A DNA stretch of 64,000 nucleotides. It comes from Flavobacteriales bacterium. GTDB taxonomy: Bacteria; Bacteroidota; Bacteroidia; Flavobacteriales_D; Crocinitomicaceae. Below the pieces are notes generated by a model. It did no database searches, had not been told where the DNA came from, and saw only the letters and a program-made list of their open reading frames with translations. Where the stretch lies: contig VEQH01000011.1 of assembly GCA_018883325.1 (NCBI GenBank), positions 1 to 64,000 of the forward strand, read 5' to 3'. Position numbers and translations under genes: made by a program. Every line of letters begins with the position of its first letter. Within the stretch, counting starts at the first letter, position 1. Shown in pieces: positions 1-10,158 of this stretch.

Positions 1-310
1 GGGCTCAGTGTAAAAAATGTAAAATGTAAAATGTAGAATTGAAAGATGTACTCGGGAAAAGATTCACTATGATTCTCTTCGACCCGAAAACCCCAATTAA
101 AAATTCAACATTAACACTTCGGCAGGCTCAGTGCGAGAAATTCAAAATTCAAAATTCGATTTTCTTCGAGTAGTAAACCCCAACCAAAAATCAAGCATCA
201 AAAACCAAAAATCCCTTCTTCGAGTTAAAATCCCAACCAAAAATCAAACATCAAAAATCAAAACTCCTTTTAAAAGTCTTAATTTCGCATGCGCTATTTT
301 TCGATTTACT
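1..310. repeat. Composite intergenic repeat region
   Basis: No credible gene is seen here. The stretch is built from short, partly repeated modules: AATGTAAAATGTAGAATTG-type units (about 15-45), a CTCGGGAAAAGATTCACTAT module (about 52-85), CACTTCGGCAGGCTCAGTGC (115-134), then several AAAAATCAAACATCAAAAA units. The second and third modules recur in inverted orientation and in a different order at about 52064-52150, and the third also at 20065-20087. An open frame runs from 131 into the methyltransferase gene, but its first 60 codons are these repeats, so I treat them as noncoding. Confidence 0.6.
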
Positions 311-841
311 ATGAATAAAAAACTCAAGCTTTGGGAGCTGGATCGTGTTTCTGAAGCAGAATTTAAGCAACAGCAAAAAAATCCGATTGTTGTCATTCTT
401 GATGATATTCGCTCATTAAATAATATCGGATCTTTTTTCAGAACTGCAGATGCTTTCAATATTGAGAAAATTTATTTGTGTGGAATCACAGCTTGTCCTC
501 CGCATAAAGACATTCATAAAACGGCTTTAGGTGCAACAGAAACAATCGAGTGGGAGCACAGAACCGATATTTTAAGTCTTTGCGAGGAACTTAAAAAAGA
601 AGGTTTTTCCATCTGTTCAATTGAGCAAACAGAAGAAACTGTTTTTCTTCAAAACATCCATGAACTGAAAGCGGAAAAATTTGCTTTAGTGTTTGGAAAT
701 GAAGTCAATGGAGTCAATCAAGAAGTTGTAAATTACTCAGATACAGTCATTGAAATCCCGCAATTCGGAACCAAACACAGTTTGAATGTTAGCGTTTGCG
801 CAGGAATTGTACTATGGGAGTTTTGCAAGAAGTACATTTAA
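311..841 (+). CDS. TrmH/SpoU-family RNA 2'-O-methyltransferase
   Basis: This 176-aa protein is a SPOUT methyltransferase that would transfer a methyl group from S-adenosylmethionine to a ribose 2'-OH of tRNA or rRNA in the cytoplasm. Family motifs visible are NNIGSFFRTADAF (motif 1, about residues 36-48), LVFGNEVNGV (motif 2) and the C-terminal IPQFGTKHSLNVSVCAG (motif 3, the knotted SAM site). I chose the ATG at 311 because the frame upstream of it is simple repeat sequence and the family normally starts close to motif 1. There is no N-terminal RNA-binding domain, so it is the short form of the family. The target nucleotide cannot be told from sequence alone. Confidence 0.88.
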   Translation: MNKKLKLWELDRVSEAEFKQQQKNPIVVILDDIRSLNNIGSFFRTADAFNIEKIYLCGITACPPHKDIHKTALGATETIEWEHRTDILSLCEELKKEGFSICSIEQTEETVFLQNIHELKAEKFALVFGNEVNGVNQEVVNYSDTVIEIPQFGTKHSLNVSVCAGIVLWEFCKKYI

Positions 842-898
842 TACCACTTACAAAACCAGTCACTAAAATCAGTATAATTTCAAATTTTCTTTTGAGTT

Positions 899-3800
899 CT
901 ACTTCATACTTTGTTTGAAAAAGTGAAGTTCACCAGATGAAAATTCCATTTCAACAATATAAACGCCAGCAGGTAATTCCTTCTTAACATTCAATAAATT
1001 CACACCAGCGTTTACCGTGTAGTTTTTCTCAAATAATTCTTTGCCAGTAAAATCTTTTATTTTAAGCAGTACAGATTCACTTTTGTTTGCGTTGAATTGA
1101 ACATTAAATTCGGTTTCACTTGGATTTGGATAGGAACGAATTAATGATTCATTCGACATGCAATTCGCATAAATAGGACCATAAATTTTACTGATTCCAT
1201 TGTTGTCAAATTGTTCAATTCTTAAATAGTTAGAAATAAGTTCTCTTGGTATTTCAAGTTCATATTTCAACAGTTCTGTACTGTATCCTGCTGCTTTAAT
1301 TTGTTCAAACGCTTTCCAATTGACACCATCATTTGAACTTTGCACAGCGAAATGTGAACTGTTAAACTCAGATGCAGTTTCCCAAGATAGGGTAGGGGTT
1401 TCCTTACAACTAAAGTTTAAATTTTGAAATTCAACAGGAAGTGGATTCATGTTGTCTCCACCACCATTAAACCAACTAAATCCAACAACATTTCCACTAC
1501 CAATTTTGTAATCTTCACCAGCATTAATTGTTTCCACGATCGTATGCGTTCCTGCTAATTCCCAAGCACCATGACCACCAAAACCATCACCTTTGGCACG
1601 AATTAGTCGAACTCTTGGCGGATTGTTTAAAATGCCACCATTCACAACGCTTGTTGGATTGTTGATTCTCAAGTAAAGATTATAAGGCGTTGTATTTAAT
1701 GCAGCGTATTGAACACCATTTTCATCATAAGGTGTCATTTCCCAATAACCTTCCTCATCAGCATTTTGGATGTAATAGGTTTTGTTGTTATCTGTGTATT
1801 TCAAAGGTAAATCGTCATAGCTATCAGGAGCAAGTCCATTTTGATAGGCAACAATTAAGTAACCTCCTTCTGGCGCACTTGTGAAATTTACTTGCGCATA
1901 TTTGTTTAAATCAGTTGTTCCAATAGGGAAAATACCACTTTCAACGGTGCCGTTTGTTGAGGCAGCAAACCATCTTTTGAGCGGTCCAACAATGTTACCA
2001 TTTGACCAATTTATTGCTCCCGTTTGAACTTTATCCGTTCCGATTTCCAATAAACTTGAATTGGAGGTAATAATATTTCCTGAAACCAATTGAAGGTCAT
2101 GGCTAACAACAACAGGTTCGCTCAAGGTAAGTTGAATATTACTGTTTGTTTTAAGCGTTTTGATTGGTGTTTCAAATAGTCCAGTTACAAGTGTTACAGG
2201 TGCAGGAATGTTAAATTCAACTTCACCTTGATCAGCATCAATTGCGCCACTCACACGTGTTGGATTTGCAAAGAATTTAATTGGAAAAGTTGAAATGTTA
2301 AAAGTACCTGCTGTCAAGAGCAATTCATCATTGACTTCAAGATTTCCATTCATCGTCACAACACCACTTGGTCTGTCAATTTCTAATCTTGAAATATTAT
2401 TGCTTGGTACAACATCCGTATTAAACGTTGCTCCTCTAAATTTCAAAAGTCCAGTTTCGAGGTTCAAATATCCATTTGTTCTCGTTAAAGTTCCCGTTGT
2501 TTCAATCGTTAAAGTGTGACTGTCAAGGTTTAGATTCGATTCACTTAATACCAAATCTCCTGCAACAGCAATGTCGTCAGAAATAGCTACATCTTCGCTT
2601 CCTTTAACTGTAAAATCATTCACATTGCCGTCAAAGAAATCGGTAGGCAGCGTAAGTCTATTTTGAGAATTATTGAATTCAATTTCTCCACTGCTAACAT
2701 TGAGTTTACCACTGTTTGAAACAATAGGACTATTTGCTCCATCACCTTCTAAGCTTAGTTTGTAGCTAGCAACATTGAAAATACTTTGGTCGATTGTAAG
2801 CTGATTTTTGATTGTTGAATTTCCTAGCAATGATTTTGCACCAGTTGAAGAAATTAATAAATCGTGGTAGGTTTCGTCTGACACATTTGTAGCTAAGGTT
2901 CCTGAGTAAATAACCAAAGATGTATCTGCTGAAAATGTTCCGTTATTCACAAAAGGAGTTGAACTTGAAAGAAATTCAATTTCCTTCGTTGAGCCGTTCA
3001 AGGTTTTACTTGCATCGATAGTTAATACATTATTTACCTTGATGTCTTGATCTAAAACTAAATTTCCAGAAGCTCCACTCAAGTTTAAATTATTGAAAGT
3101 CGTCACTGAATTTCCTTGAATTTTTTGAGACGAAGTTCCATTCATATTCACTGTTCCTGAGCTTTGGAAAGTTGCATTATTAATAAAGTTTCCTTTGATA
3201 TTGATTGTATTGTTGTTGAGGTTGAATGTGTTTCCAAGAATAGAAAAATCGTTTAACACATCAATATTCGTTGCTGCAGTTGCAGTTCCTGAACTTTGAT
3301 TGATTAGCAAGCTAGAATATCCAGGTGTGCTACCATTCGGTTGAATTACATTTTGATTTGAACCTGTGTAGTAAAAGTTATTCGTATAAGTTGTTGCGTC
3401 AAAAACACCATTATTTGTGATTGTACCACTTACTGAATTGTTACTACTTGCTTGAATCGTTACCATTTTTCCAGCTTTAACTTCAATGTCATTGAATGTT
3501 GTTGTTCCTGCAATTGTAGCGTCAGTATAATCAAAAATAACTTTACTAGAATTAGCGATGAAATCCCCATTGTTTAACCAAGAACCTCTACCACCATTCA
3601 ATGCAGGACCACCTGACAATGTAATTTGAGAACTTCCTCCATTTAAAACCCCACCAGGTTGAATTTCGATTGTTGCAACGTTTATTGTTGCGGGTAATTT
3701 TGCAGGGTCAGGATCGTTTGGTGTCACTGTGGCATTTGGAATTAAGATACTTTCAACCGTTGGAATTGTACCTTTTGACCAATTACTTGCGCTATTCCAA

Positions 3801-6800
3801 TCTCCAGCTGCAGCACCACCGGCTGCACCTAACCAAGTTTGAACTTGTATAATGTTTTCTGATAACATCCAATATTTTGTAAAATCTGCATCACCTTCAG
3901 TAGCTAAATAACCGATACCATGACCTGAAAGTTCCACCCAATTTTCTGTTGGGTCAACATTGGTTTTACCGTGTTCATGTGGTGTTCTTCCTGCGTAAGG
4001 TAAATGGTGATCCCAAGTAACTAAATTAGCTTCAGAATTACCATTTAGTTCAGAATCATCATAAGGGAAACGTACCGTAAAACGAACTTGTGAAGAACCA
4101 CCTGTTTTAAGAACTTGAAAAAGTCGTTTAACTGCTGCTCCACCAATTAGTGTATCTGCTGTATTCGGGGTATAATCAGAAACACCGTCTTTATCAACGT
4201 GATTTCCTTCGTCGCCTATGGTCATCACAACGGTTATTTGAGAAGGTAAAGAAACACCGCCATTCAAATCAAATGTCAGTTGCATGTTTTTATTACCAAA
4301 TTGATACATTTGATCATCAACAAATGAAGTTCTAGTAACTTTTCCTGTTACATCTCCAGCTCCAGTTACTGTTGCGTTTGGCCCTAAAGTCAACACAGCA
4401 GAATTAAGATTGTTGTAGGAATCGGTGCTATTTGTGGAGTGAACATTTGCATAACTTCCATAACTCTGAACCATATCAAGCAATCCATTCGTTGCATCAG
4501 GATTGACATTATTTAAGTTTAAAATCCCTTTTACAGTAAAGTCTCCTTGCGAATTAACTCTTTTGTTTGATAAGGTTAAGTTGTTTACTTCATCTTCAAA
4601 TAATCCATCCGGTAGGAAAACGGTTGAAGCGTTGTTGAAAATCAAATAAGCTGATGCATCGGAAACGTTTAATTTTCCTGAAGTTCGCGATATAGTGCTT
4701 CCATTGAAATTGAGTGTGTTAGCCCCAACATTCAGTGTTCCAGCGGTAAAAATTAACGAAGTTGCGATTGTCACATCTGAACCCAATGTTACACTTTCAG
4801 TGCTGTTCATCGTAATGTTATTTACATTTCCTGTAAACATACTAGAAGGCAAGGTTAAAGGTGTCGAATTGCTAAATGTTAGTATTGCGCTTGCGTTTGA
4901 GGCATCTAAAACTCCTGAAGTTCGACTAATTAAACTTCCTGAATAAGTTAAGTTGAAAGCTCCGATTGTTAGTGTGCCAGCAGCCAAATCGAGGTCGCCT
5001 GAAATAACTAAATTGCTGTTTAAGTTGTAATTTCTAGATACTGAGTTTACCACTAAATCACCAATAGCAGTGAAATTTGGCAATGTTGTTGCGCCTGCTC
5101 CTGTACAATTTAGAATCAAATTGGAGTTTGAATTCGTTTTTAAATTATTAATTGTTCCAGCAAGATAAGTTCCGTTGAGGGTAAGTGTATTAGACAGTAC
5201 ATTGAAGTCGCCACTTGTAAGCGTTAAAGTTCCTGCAATTGCTAAATCTTTATCTAAGTTTACGCCACCAGCTCTATTGATTGTCAAGTTGTTCATCGCT
5301 GAAATTGTACTTGCACTACCAGGAAATGCAGTTGGTCCAACTAGAATAATTGTTCCATTATTGGTAATTGTTCCACTACTTGAATAAGTTCCGTTGATTG
5401 TTAAAGTTACCCCAGCATCAACGATTAATTCTCCTGCTGTAATTGTTAAGTTTTTTATCGTTTGATTGGTTGAAACACGGAAAATACCTCCACTAACTTG
5501 GATGTCATTTGTGACAGGTATTGTTGTACCTCCTGTTCTATTCAATCTAAGTGTTCCAGCAACAACATTTACTGTACCTGTAAAGGTATTTGCAGCAGTT
5601 AAAGTTAATGTTCCAGCACCTGCTTTTGACCAATTGTAGGCATTTCCGCCATCTGAAACAACACCAGTAAAGTTAACAGTCGATTCCACTGTTTGAACCG
5701 TTGAATTAGAGTTAAGGTTAACCGTTCCTGAAAAAGTTAAAGCACCTGTATTTGTAACTGACTCACAAAACGTTGTTGAGTTATCAATTCTAACACTATT
5801 TAAAATTGTGCGTGCTGTAGCTAAACTTGCGGTAATCGTTCCACCTTTCAAAACAAGCAAGCCTCTTCCCAAAGGACCAGTTGTTACGGCATTAGCTGAT
5901 CCAGCACTTGCTCCATTAACACGTGTTATACCAGCTGTAAGTAAAAAATCACCTGTAAAAGTACTTGCTGCAGATACAACTAAATTAGAAGCTCCAATTT
6001 TTTCAATACCATAGTTATTGCCTTCGTCACTGATTATACCTGAAATTACGATTGGACTTTTGGTATCTATTATTAAATTTTGATTTTTAATAAATTGTGA
6101 GCCAGAAAGTGTTAAAATTCCATTATTGGTAATATCTCCAACAGTTATTGTTCCATTCCAATGTGTTGTGTTTGTTAACGTTCTATTTGTAGTATTTGAG
6201 GAAGAAATAATTCCGCCATTTAATTTTAAAATTCCTGAACCTGCAGCACTATTAATTCCCATTCTAAAAGTACCGTCATTTAAAACAAAATCTCCGGTGA
6301 AAGTATTAGCACCTGAGAGTGTTAAAATACCTGTTCCGCTTTTCACAACAGAAATTGAGCTTGTTCCATTTGCGATTACTAAACCAAAAGCTGCTGGGGT
6401 TTGGGTGCCGTTTACTGTTAATGTTGATGGGGATGCTCCGTTATTGGTTATTGAGCCACCACCGGCTCCACTACTTAAACTGGCAATTGTTTGATTGAAT
6501 CCATTCAAATCAAAAACACCTCCAAAACCTGTTGAACTTGCCATTATAACTTCTGTTGTACTCGGAAGCGCATTCGTCAATCCAAGTTTAACAATTCCAG
6601 TATTTGCTGCGTTAAAATACGTTTTTCCAGTGTAGTTATTTGCTGCATTAAGATTAATGATTCCATCGCCACCACTTATTCCAGCTGCAAAAGCCACGTC
6701 AGCAGATCCACTAATTACCCCATTTATATTTATTGTATTTCCCGTCGTTGCACCAATTGCTGTTCGGTATAAAGTATTATTTGTAATTGATGAAGAAGCT

Positions 6801-8431
6801 GATATTTGTGTAGAAAGTGCAGTACCAACGATTGCAGCATTTCCATAACTTGCAGTATTTGAACCTGCGTTTACAACAATAGGAATGTCAATTGATGTGG
6901 CATTTAATCCAAGGTTGATTATTGAAGCATTTCCTGTAGTTTGATTGGCGTTGATTCCTATAGCCGAGTTTGAGCCACCTGTAATATTTCCGATAATACC
7001 TAAAGTTCTCGAAGTAGTTGAGGTAATATCATTGAAATTCAATTGATTATTATCATTCAAGTAAATATTACCAGTTAAGTTTCTTGCGGTAGTATTTGAT
7101 GATGTGAAAGAATAATTTGTAGTTCCTATGTAACAATTTTGAAAACTTCTGTTGGCTGTTAAGGTTACAACTCCTGCCGTTCCCCTAAATGCAGCATTGT
7201 TTCCATCTATCCAAGTTGCTCTTGCTCCCGTCATAGAAGGTTGTCGCCAATTGTTGGCAGTAATCCAATCTCCATTTCCTCCATTTGCAGGCAAGGCTGT
7301 ATTAAGACCTCCATTCCAATGATAATTAGCACCTGCGATTACCTCTGTTTCAACCCCCACATCCCAAGTTGTTCCTAAGCGAGTAAACACACGAATAAAA
7401 TAGAGTTTTCCGTTTGTTAAGTTTGTGATTGTTTGCGGACTGGCGGTGCCTTCATAGACAACAAAACCACCTCCAAAGGCTGTCCCAGAACCAAAACTCA
7501 AATTTCCAGTATATAAAGACCCGTTTCCTGTTGGAATTCCAGCAATACTTGTGTTTTCTTTTGCTACAATCATGATTTGATCATAGCAATAAGGTAAATT
7601 GTAAGAAACAGTTGCTTGTCCATCACCACCAGCTGCGCTTAAATTGGTAACTATAGTTGGTAAATTTGTACCAACTGAATAAGTTATCACTACTTTTCCT
7701 GGAGCACCAGCTCCACCAGCAGCGCCCGTTCCATTAGAGGAGCGTTGAGCTCCACCGCCACCTGCACCCGGAGAACTTCCTACAACACCGGCGCCATTGC
7801 TACCTGCATTTCCTCCTTTTCCACCACCAGTTACAGCAGCACCACCAGTTCCAGCTCCTCCGTCGTTTCCATCAGAAGAAGTTCCTGCGCTTGCTCCACC
7901 ACCACCACCAGAAGTACCACTTACGCCTGTTCCTCCTGCACCTCCGTAATAACTAAAACTTGAAGAGAAACCAACATTTCCTGTCGATACTGCACTTGCT
8001 CCTGCGGCACTTGTGTTTTGAACAGAAGTGCCGAATCCACCTAAACCACCTACTGCTGATAGTGTTGCATCAGAAATAAAATAAGTGGATTGTCCAGGCC
8101 CTCCATCTCCACCAGAGTTTGATCCAGCAGTACCACCAGTACCAACTCTAATCGTGTAAACAGTTCCAGGGTAAACGGGATAATTCACATATTTTACATA
8201 TCCACCACCAGAACCACCACCACCAGCATTTGGTCGCGTGTTTCCAGCATTAACACCTCCTCCTCCTCCTCCGGAGCCCCACAATTCTATTGTAATTTGA
8301 TAGACACCACAAGGTGCAGTCCAGTTATAGGTTCCTGCAGTTGTTTGCGTATATGTTGTTTGTGCTGTTAATTCATAACCAACTAAAAGTTGCATAAATA
8401 ACACTAAGCAAATGTGAAAAATTGTTTTCAT
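899..8431 (-). CDS. Giant T9SS-exported glycine-rich/beta-strand-repeat surface protein
   Basis: This 2510-aa protein is probably a secreted or cell-surface adhesin-like protein. It starts with a signal peptide (residues 1 to about 24, ending LTAQ). A glycine-rich domain follows (about 50-250), then an Fn3-like segment. A long array of autotransporter-associated beta-strand repeats follows, with units like GTGILTLSGANTFTG, KTYFNAANTG and GTLTLTAANTFTG. Next come parallel beta-helix-like repeats such as GTLTIGAFNLTYSG and GTLNVGANTLNFNG. A WNSASNWSKGTIPT segment lies near the middle. The C-terminal part has the LSWETASEFNSSHFAVQSS module common before sorting domains and ends in a type A T9SS sorting domain (YPNPSETEFNVQFN ... 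LPAGVYIVEME). Export therefore depends on Sec followed by T9SS. It appears monocistronic, and its ligand is unknown. Confidence 0.85.
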   Translation of the reverse strand: MKTIFHICLVLFMQLLVGYELTAQTTYTQTTAGTYNWTAPCGVYQITIELWGSGGGGGGVNAGNTRPNAGGGGSGGGYVKYVNYPVYPGTVYTIRVGTGGTAGSNSGGDGGPGQSTYFISDATLSAVGGLGGFGTSVQNTSAAGASAVSTGNVGFSSSFSYYGGAGGTGVSGTSGGGGGASAGTSSDGNDGGAGTGGAAVTGGGKGGNAGSNGAGVVGSSPGAGGGGAQRSSNGTGAAGGAGAPGKVVITYSVGTNLPTIVTNLSAAGGDGQATVSYNLPYCYDQIMIVAKENTSIAGIPTGNGSLYTGNLSFGSGTAFGGGFVVYEGTASPQTITNLTNGKLYFIRVFTRLGTTWDVGVETEVIAGANYHWNGGLNTALPANGGNGDWITANNWRQPSMTGARATWIDGNNAAFRGTAGVVTLTANRSFQNCYIGTTNYSFTSSNTTARNLTGNIYLNDNNQLNFNDITSTTSRTLGIIGNITGGSNSAIGINANQTTGNASIINLGLNATSIDIPIVVNAGSNTASYGNAAIVGTALSTQISASSSITNNTLYRTAIGATTGNTININGVISGSADVAFAAGISGGDGIINLNAANNYTGKTYFNAANTGIVKLGLTNALPSTTEVIMASSTGFGGVFDLNGFNQTIASLSSGAGGGSITNNGASPSTLTVNGTQTPAAFGLVIANGTSSISVVKSGTGILTLSGANTFTGDFVLNDGTFRMGINSAAGSGILKLNGGIISSSNTTNRTLTNTTHWNGTITVGDITNNGILTLSGSQFIKNQNLIIDTKSPIVISGIISDEGNNYGIEKIGASNLVVSAASTFTGDFLLTAGITRVNGASAGSANAVTTGPLGRGLLVLKGGTITASLATARTILNSVRIDNSTTFCESVTNTGALTFSGTVNLNSNSTVQTVESTVNFTGVVSDGGNAYNWSKAGAGTLTLTAANTFTGTVNVVAGTLRLNRTGGTTIPVTNDIQVSGGIFRVSTNQTIKNLTITAGELIVDAGVTLTINGTYSSSGTITNNGTIILVGPTAFPGSASTISAMNNLTINRAGGVNLDKDLAIAGTLTLTSGDFNVLSNTLTLNGTYLAGTINNLKTNSNSNLILNCTGAGATTLPNFTAIGDLVVNSVSRNYNLNSNLVISGDLDLAAGTLTIGAFNLTYSGSLISRTSGVLDASNASAILTFSNSTPLTLPSSMFTGNVNNITMNSTESVTLGSDVTIATSLIFTAGTLNVGANTLNFNGSTISRTSGKLNVSDASAYLIFNNASTVFLPDGLFEDEVNNLTLSNKRVNSQGDFTVKGILNLNNVNPDATNGLLDMVQSYGSYANVHSTNSTDSYNNLNSAVLTLGPNATVTGAGDVTGKVTRTSFVDDQMYQFGNKNMQLTFDLNGGVSLPSQITVVMTIGDEGNHVDKDGVSDYTPNTADTLIGGAAVKRLFQVLKTGGSSQVRFTVRFPYDDSELNGNSEANLVTWDHHLPYAGRTPHEHGKTNVDPTENWVELSGHGIGYLATEGDADFTKYWMLSENIIQVQTWLGAAGGAAAGDWNSASNWSKGTIPTVESILIPNATVTPNDPDPAKLPATINVATIEIQPGGVLNGGSSQITLSGGPALNGGRGSWLNNGDFIANSSKVIFDYTDATIAGTTTFNDIEVKAGKMVTIQASSNNSVSGTITNNGVFDATTYTNNFYYTGSNQNVIQPNGSTPGYSSLLINQSSGTATAATNIDVLNDFSILGNTFNLNNNTINIKGNFINNATFQSSGTVNMNGTSSQKIQGNSVTTFNNLNLSGASGNLVLDQDIKVNNVLTIDASKTLNGSTKEIEFLSSSTPFVNNGTFSADTSLVIYSGTLATNVSDETYHDLLISSTGAKSLLGNSTIKNQLTIDQSIFNVASYKLSLEGDGANSPIVSNSGKLNVSSGEIEFNNSQNRLTLPTDFFDGNVNDFTVKGSEDVAISDDIAVAGDLVLSESNLNLDSHTLTIETTGTLTRTNGYLNLETGLLKFRGATFNTDVVPSNNISRLEIDRPSGVVTMNGNLEVNDELLLTAGTFNISTFPIKFFANPTRVSGAIDADQGEVEFNIPAPVTLVTGLFETPIKTLKTNSNIQLTLSEPVVVSHDLQLVSGNIITSNSSLLEIGTDKVQTGAINWSNGNIVGPLKRWFAASTNGTVESGIFPIGTTDLNKYAQVNFTSAPEGGYLIVAYQNGLAPDSYDDLPLKYTDNNKTYYIQNADEEGYWEMTPYDENGVQYAALNTTPYNLYLRINNPTSVVNGGILNNPPRVRLIRAKGDGFGGHGAWELAGTHTIVETINAGEDYKIGSGNVVGFSWFNGGGDNMNPLPVEFQNLNFSCKETPTLSWETASEFNSSHFAVQSSNDGVNWKAFEQIKAAGYSTELLKYELEIPRELISNYLRIEQFDNNGISKIYGPIYANCMSNESLIRSYPNPSETEFNVQFNANKSESVLLKIKDFTGKELFEKNYTVNAGVNLLNVKKELPAGVYIVEMEFSSGELHFFKQSMK

Positions 8432-9008
8432 TATGTAGTAGTTAGTTGATTATTAGGCGATTTGAATCTTTAAAATTGCCTTCATGACTAATTTTTAAGT
8501 TAAAAAGGTAATTGAATTACATAAAAGACTGTTAACAAAAATATAAATTAAATTGTTAATTCTATCATTCAATATGAAATTGTAATTGATTAAAAAAAGT
8601 GATGTTAAACCTTAATGAAATCTATACATTTTAATAAACTATAGATTCCAATTCTAATCCTTTAAAAATGAGAAAGTAAAGTGTTAAGCTTAATGTTAAA
8701 AAAATGAGGGCTTAATTTTTTTTGAGCCTATCATTACTTTCTTAAAAAAATGTAAATCAGAAACTGAATGGTTCAAATTGAAATTTTTCACTAAAAATTA
8801 AAAAACACTCACTATTTTTCACTTCGATTGTCTAAGTGTAATTTCGAGAGCACATTCATTTGACAATAACCTCAAATGACATCGAAGTAGAGATTTCTCC
8901 CTAAGGTTGAGATGATTGATGAAAAGAGAAGTGTTATTGCTATTTTCCCATAGTATAACTTTATTCCTTTTTGATGAATTTAAACTTTTGGAAAAAAATT
9001 AAAGTATA
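8432..9008. other. AT-rich intergenic region, no gene seen
   Basis: About 575 bp upstream of the giant surface-protein gene. It holds the promoter region of that gene, but I found no good TAnnTTTG box. There are long A/T runs and no reading frame with coding character on either strand. Confidence 0.5.
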
Positions 9009-9127
9009 GGACCGTTTCAAAAGTCGATAATTTAGGCTTTCTAAAAATTTAAACCCGGAGTTTACCCTTGTAAATGAGGATTTTAAATTTTTAGAGTAAC
9101 GACAAGTAGCGGGTTTTGCAACGGTCT
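9009..9127 (+). mobile_element. MITE-like 120-bp inverted-terminus element, copy 1
   Basis: The element starts GGACCGTTTCAAAA and ends TTTTGCAACGGTCT, so its termini are imperfect inverted repeats. It also has an inner inverted pair, CTAAAAATTTAAA and TTTAAATTTTTAG, flanking a central CCCGGAGTTTACCC. A second copy lies in the same orientation at 31845-31965 and differs at only about two internal positions (GCGGG/GCGAG and GCAACGG/GCAGCGG). It is noncoding and short, so it cannot move itself. It could be a MITE or another folded palindromic element. Confidence 0.7.
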
Positions 9128-9181
9128 TAGTATATAAAAGTTGTCATTTGAATAGAGTGGAGACCACTCAACTTACCATAG

Positions 9182-9406
9182 GAATTTAGAAGTTTTTTAA
9201 CTTTATCTTCCAACGAACAATTTACGAATCCAAAGTACTTCGATAACGCTTTTTGGGTAAATGAAATTGTTGAAACACAAGCAGAACCTAGTGTTTTATT
9301 GAATAGATATTCAAACAATTTTTACAATTCCAAACTTACTGGATTTGGTGGATTCTTAGCTGGAATCGCTGGTGGACTTTTACTAATAATTGCTGCTGTT
9401 GAGTAA
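9182..9406 (+). pseudogene. Remnant of a small membrane-anchored protein
   Basis: From just after a TAG at 9179 to the TAA at 9404, a 74-codon frame stays open without any ATG start. It reads like protein: a polar stretch (NEQFTNPKYFDNAFWVNEIV), then VLLNRYSNNFYNS, then a glycine-rich hydrophobic tail (GFGGFLAGIAGGLLLIIA) resembling a transmembrane helix. The 5' part is missing and the MITE-like element ends 55 bp upstream, so this looks like the 3' end of a broken gene. I do not recognise the family. The antisense frame over 9127-9318 is less protein-like. Confidence 0.35.
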
Positions 9407-9474
9407 TTGAAACTATTTATTACAATAAACAAATACGAATAAAATTTAAATTATATTTATTATACTAAACAAAA

Positions 9475-10158
9475 TCAATACACCAATCCAAAAACAGCAG
9501 TCAAAGCAGCAGTTTCTGTTCGGAGTCGATTTTCACTAAGATTAATAGGAATAAAGCCTTTTTCAAGTGCTAATTTCACCTCTGCTTCTGAAAAATCACC
9601 TTCTGGACCTATTAAAAAAGGAATAAATTCATTCATCGAATTTAAAGGCAGTTTTTCTCCTTCGTAGCAATGACCGATGTATGCTTTTGGCGTTTCATTT
9701 ATGAAAGCAGTAAACGATTTTAAATCTTCAATTTCGGGCAAGTAAAAACGTTTGGATTGTTTCATTGCTGCCACAGCAATTTTATGAATGCGCTCTAAAT
9801 TAACGTTGTTTCGCTCGTTGTTGGAACATTTCAAAAAGCTTAGTTTCGTTAAGCCAAGTTCTGTTGCTTTTTCCAAAAACCACTCGATTCTGTCCATATT
9901 TTTTGTTGGAGCAACGGCAATGTGAATTTCTTTTTCAGATTTTGGATGCAAAATAGCATCAAGCACTTCAACGGAACATTTTTTTGGATTATCGTCAATA
10001 ATTTGCGCTTTTAACTGCACACCGTTTCCATTCAATAATTCTAAAATGTCACCTTTTTTCTTTCGTAGAACTCGAACGCAATGTTTTGATTCTTCCTCGG
10101 AAAGCGTATAAACTTTCGTTTCTAAACTAATTTCGGGAGCAAAAAATGATGCCATCAA
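9475..10158 (-). CDS. rsmE: 16S rRNA (uracil1498-N3)-methyltransferase RsmE
   Basis: This 227-aa SPOUT enzyme methylates N3 of U1498 in helix 44 of 16S rRNA using S-adenosylmethionine, in the cytoplasm. Recognisable parts are the N-terminal PUA-like domain (HCVRVLRKKKGD), APTKNMDRIEWFLEKATELG, AAMKQSKR, and the knotted SAM site FLIGPEGDFSEAE followed by NLSENRLRTETAA near the C terminus. The length is normal for the family. The start codon overlaps the stop of the upstream holA gene by 4 bp (10155-10158), so the two are translationally coupled. A second ATG directly follows the first, so the start could be one codon later. Confidence 0.95.
   Translation of the reverse strand: MMASFFAPEISLETKVYTLSEEESKHCVRVLRKKKGDILELLNGNGVQLKAQIIDDNPKKCSVEVLDAILHPKSEKEIHIAVAPTKNMDRIEWFLEKATELGLTKLSFLKCSNNERNNVNLERIHKIAVAAMKQSKRFYLPEIEDLKSFTAFINETPKAYIGHCYEGEKLPLNSMNEFIPFLIGPEGDFSEAEVKLALEKGFIPINLSENRLRTETAALTAVFGLVY

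Noticed and set aside
131..310. 60-codon N-terminal extension of the TrmH-type gene
   Set aside because: The extension translates repeat units (KNQKSS, KNQTSK) and has no conserved content; the ATG at 311 fits the family.
5808..8000. Several plus-strand frames of 60-120 codons opposite the giant surface gene
   Set aside because: They mirror the repeats of the minus-strand gene and are rich in low-complexity V/P or S/T; shadows only.
9127..9318. 63-codon frame on the minus strand
   Set aside because: It starts inside the inverted-terminus element and lies antisense to a more protein-like frame; composition and context do not support it.
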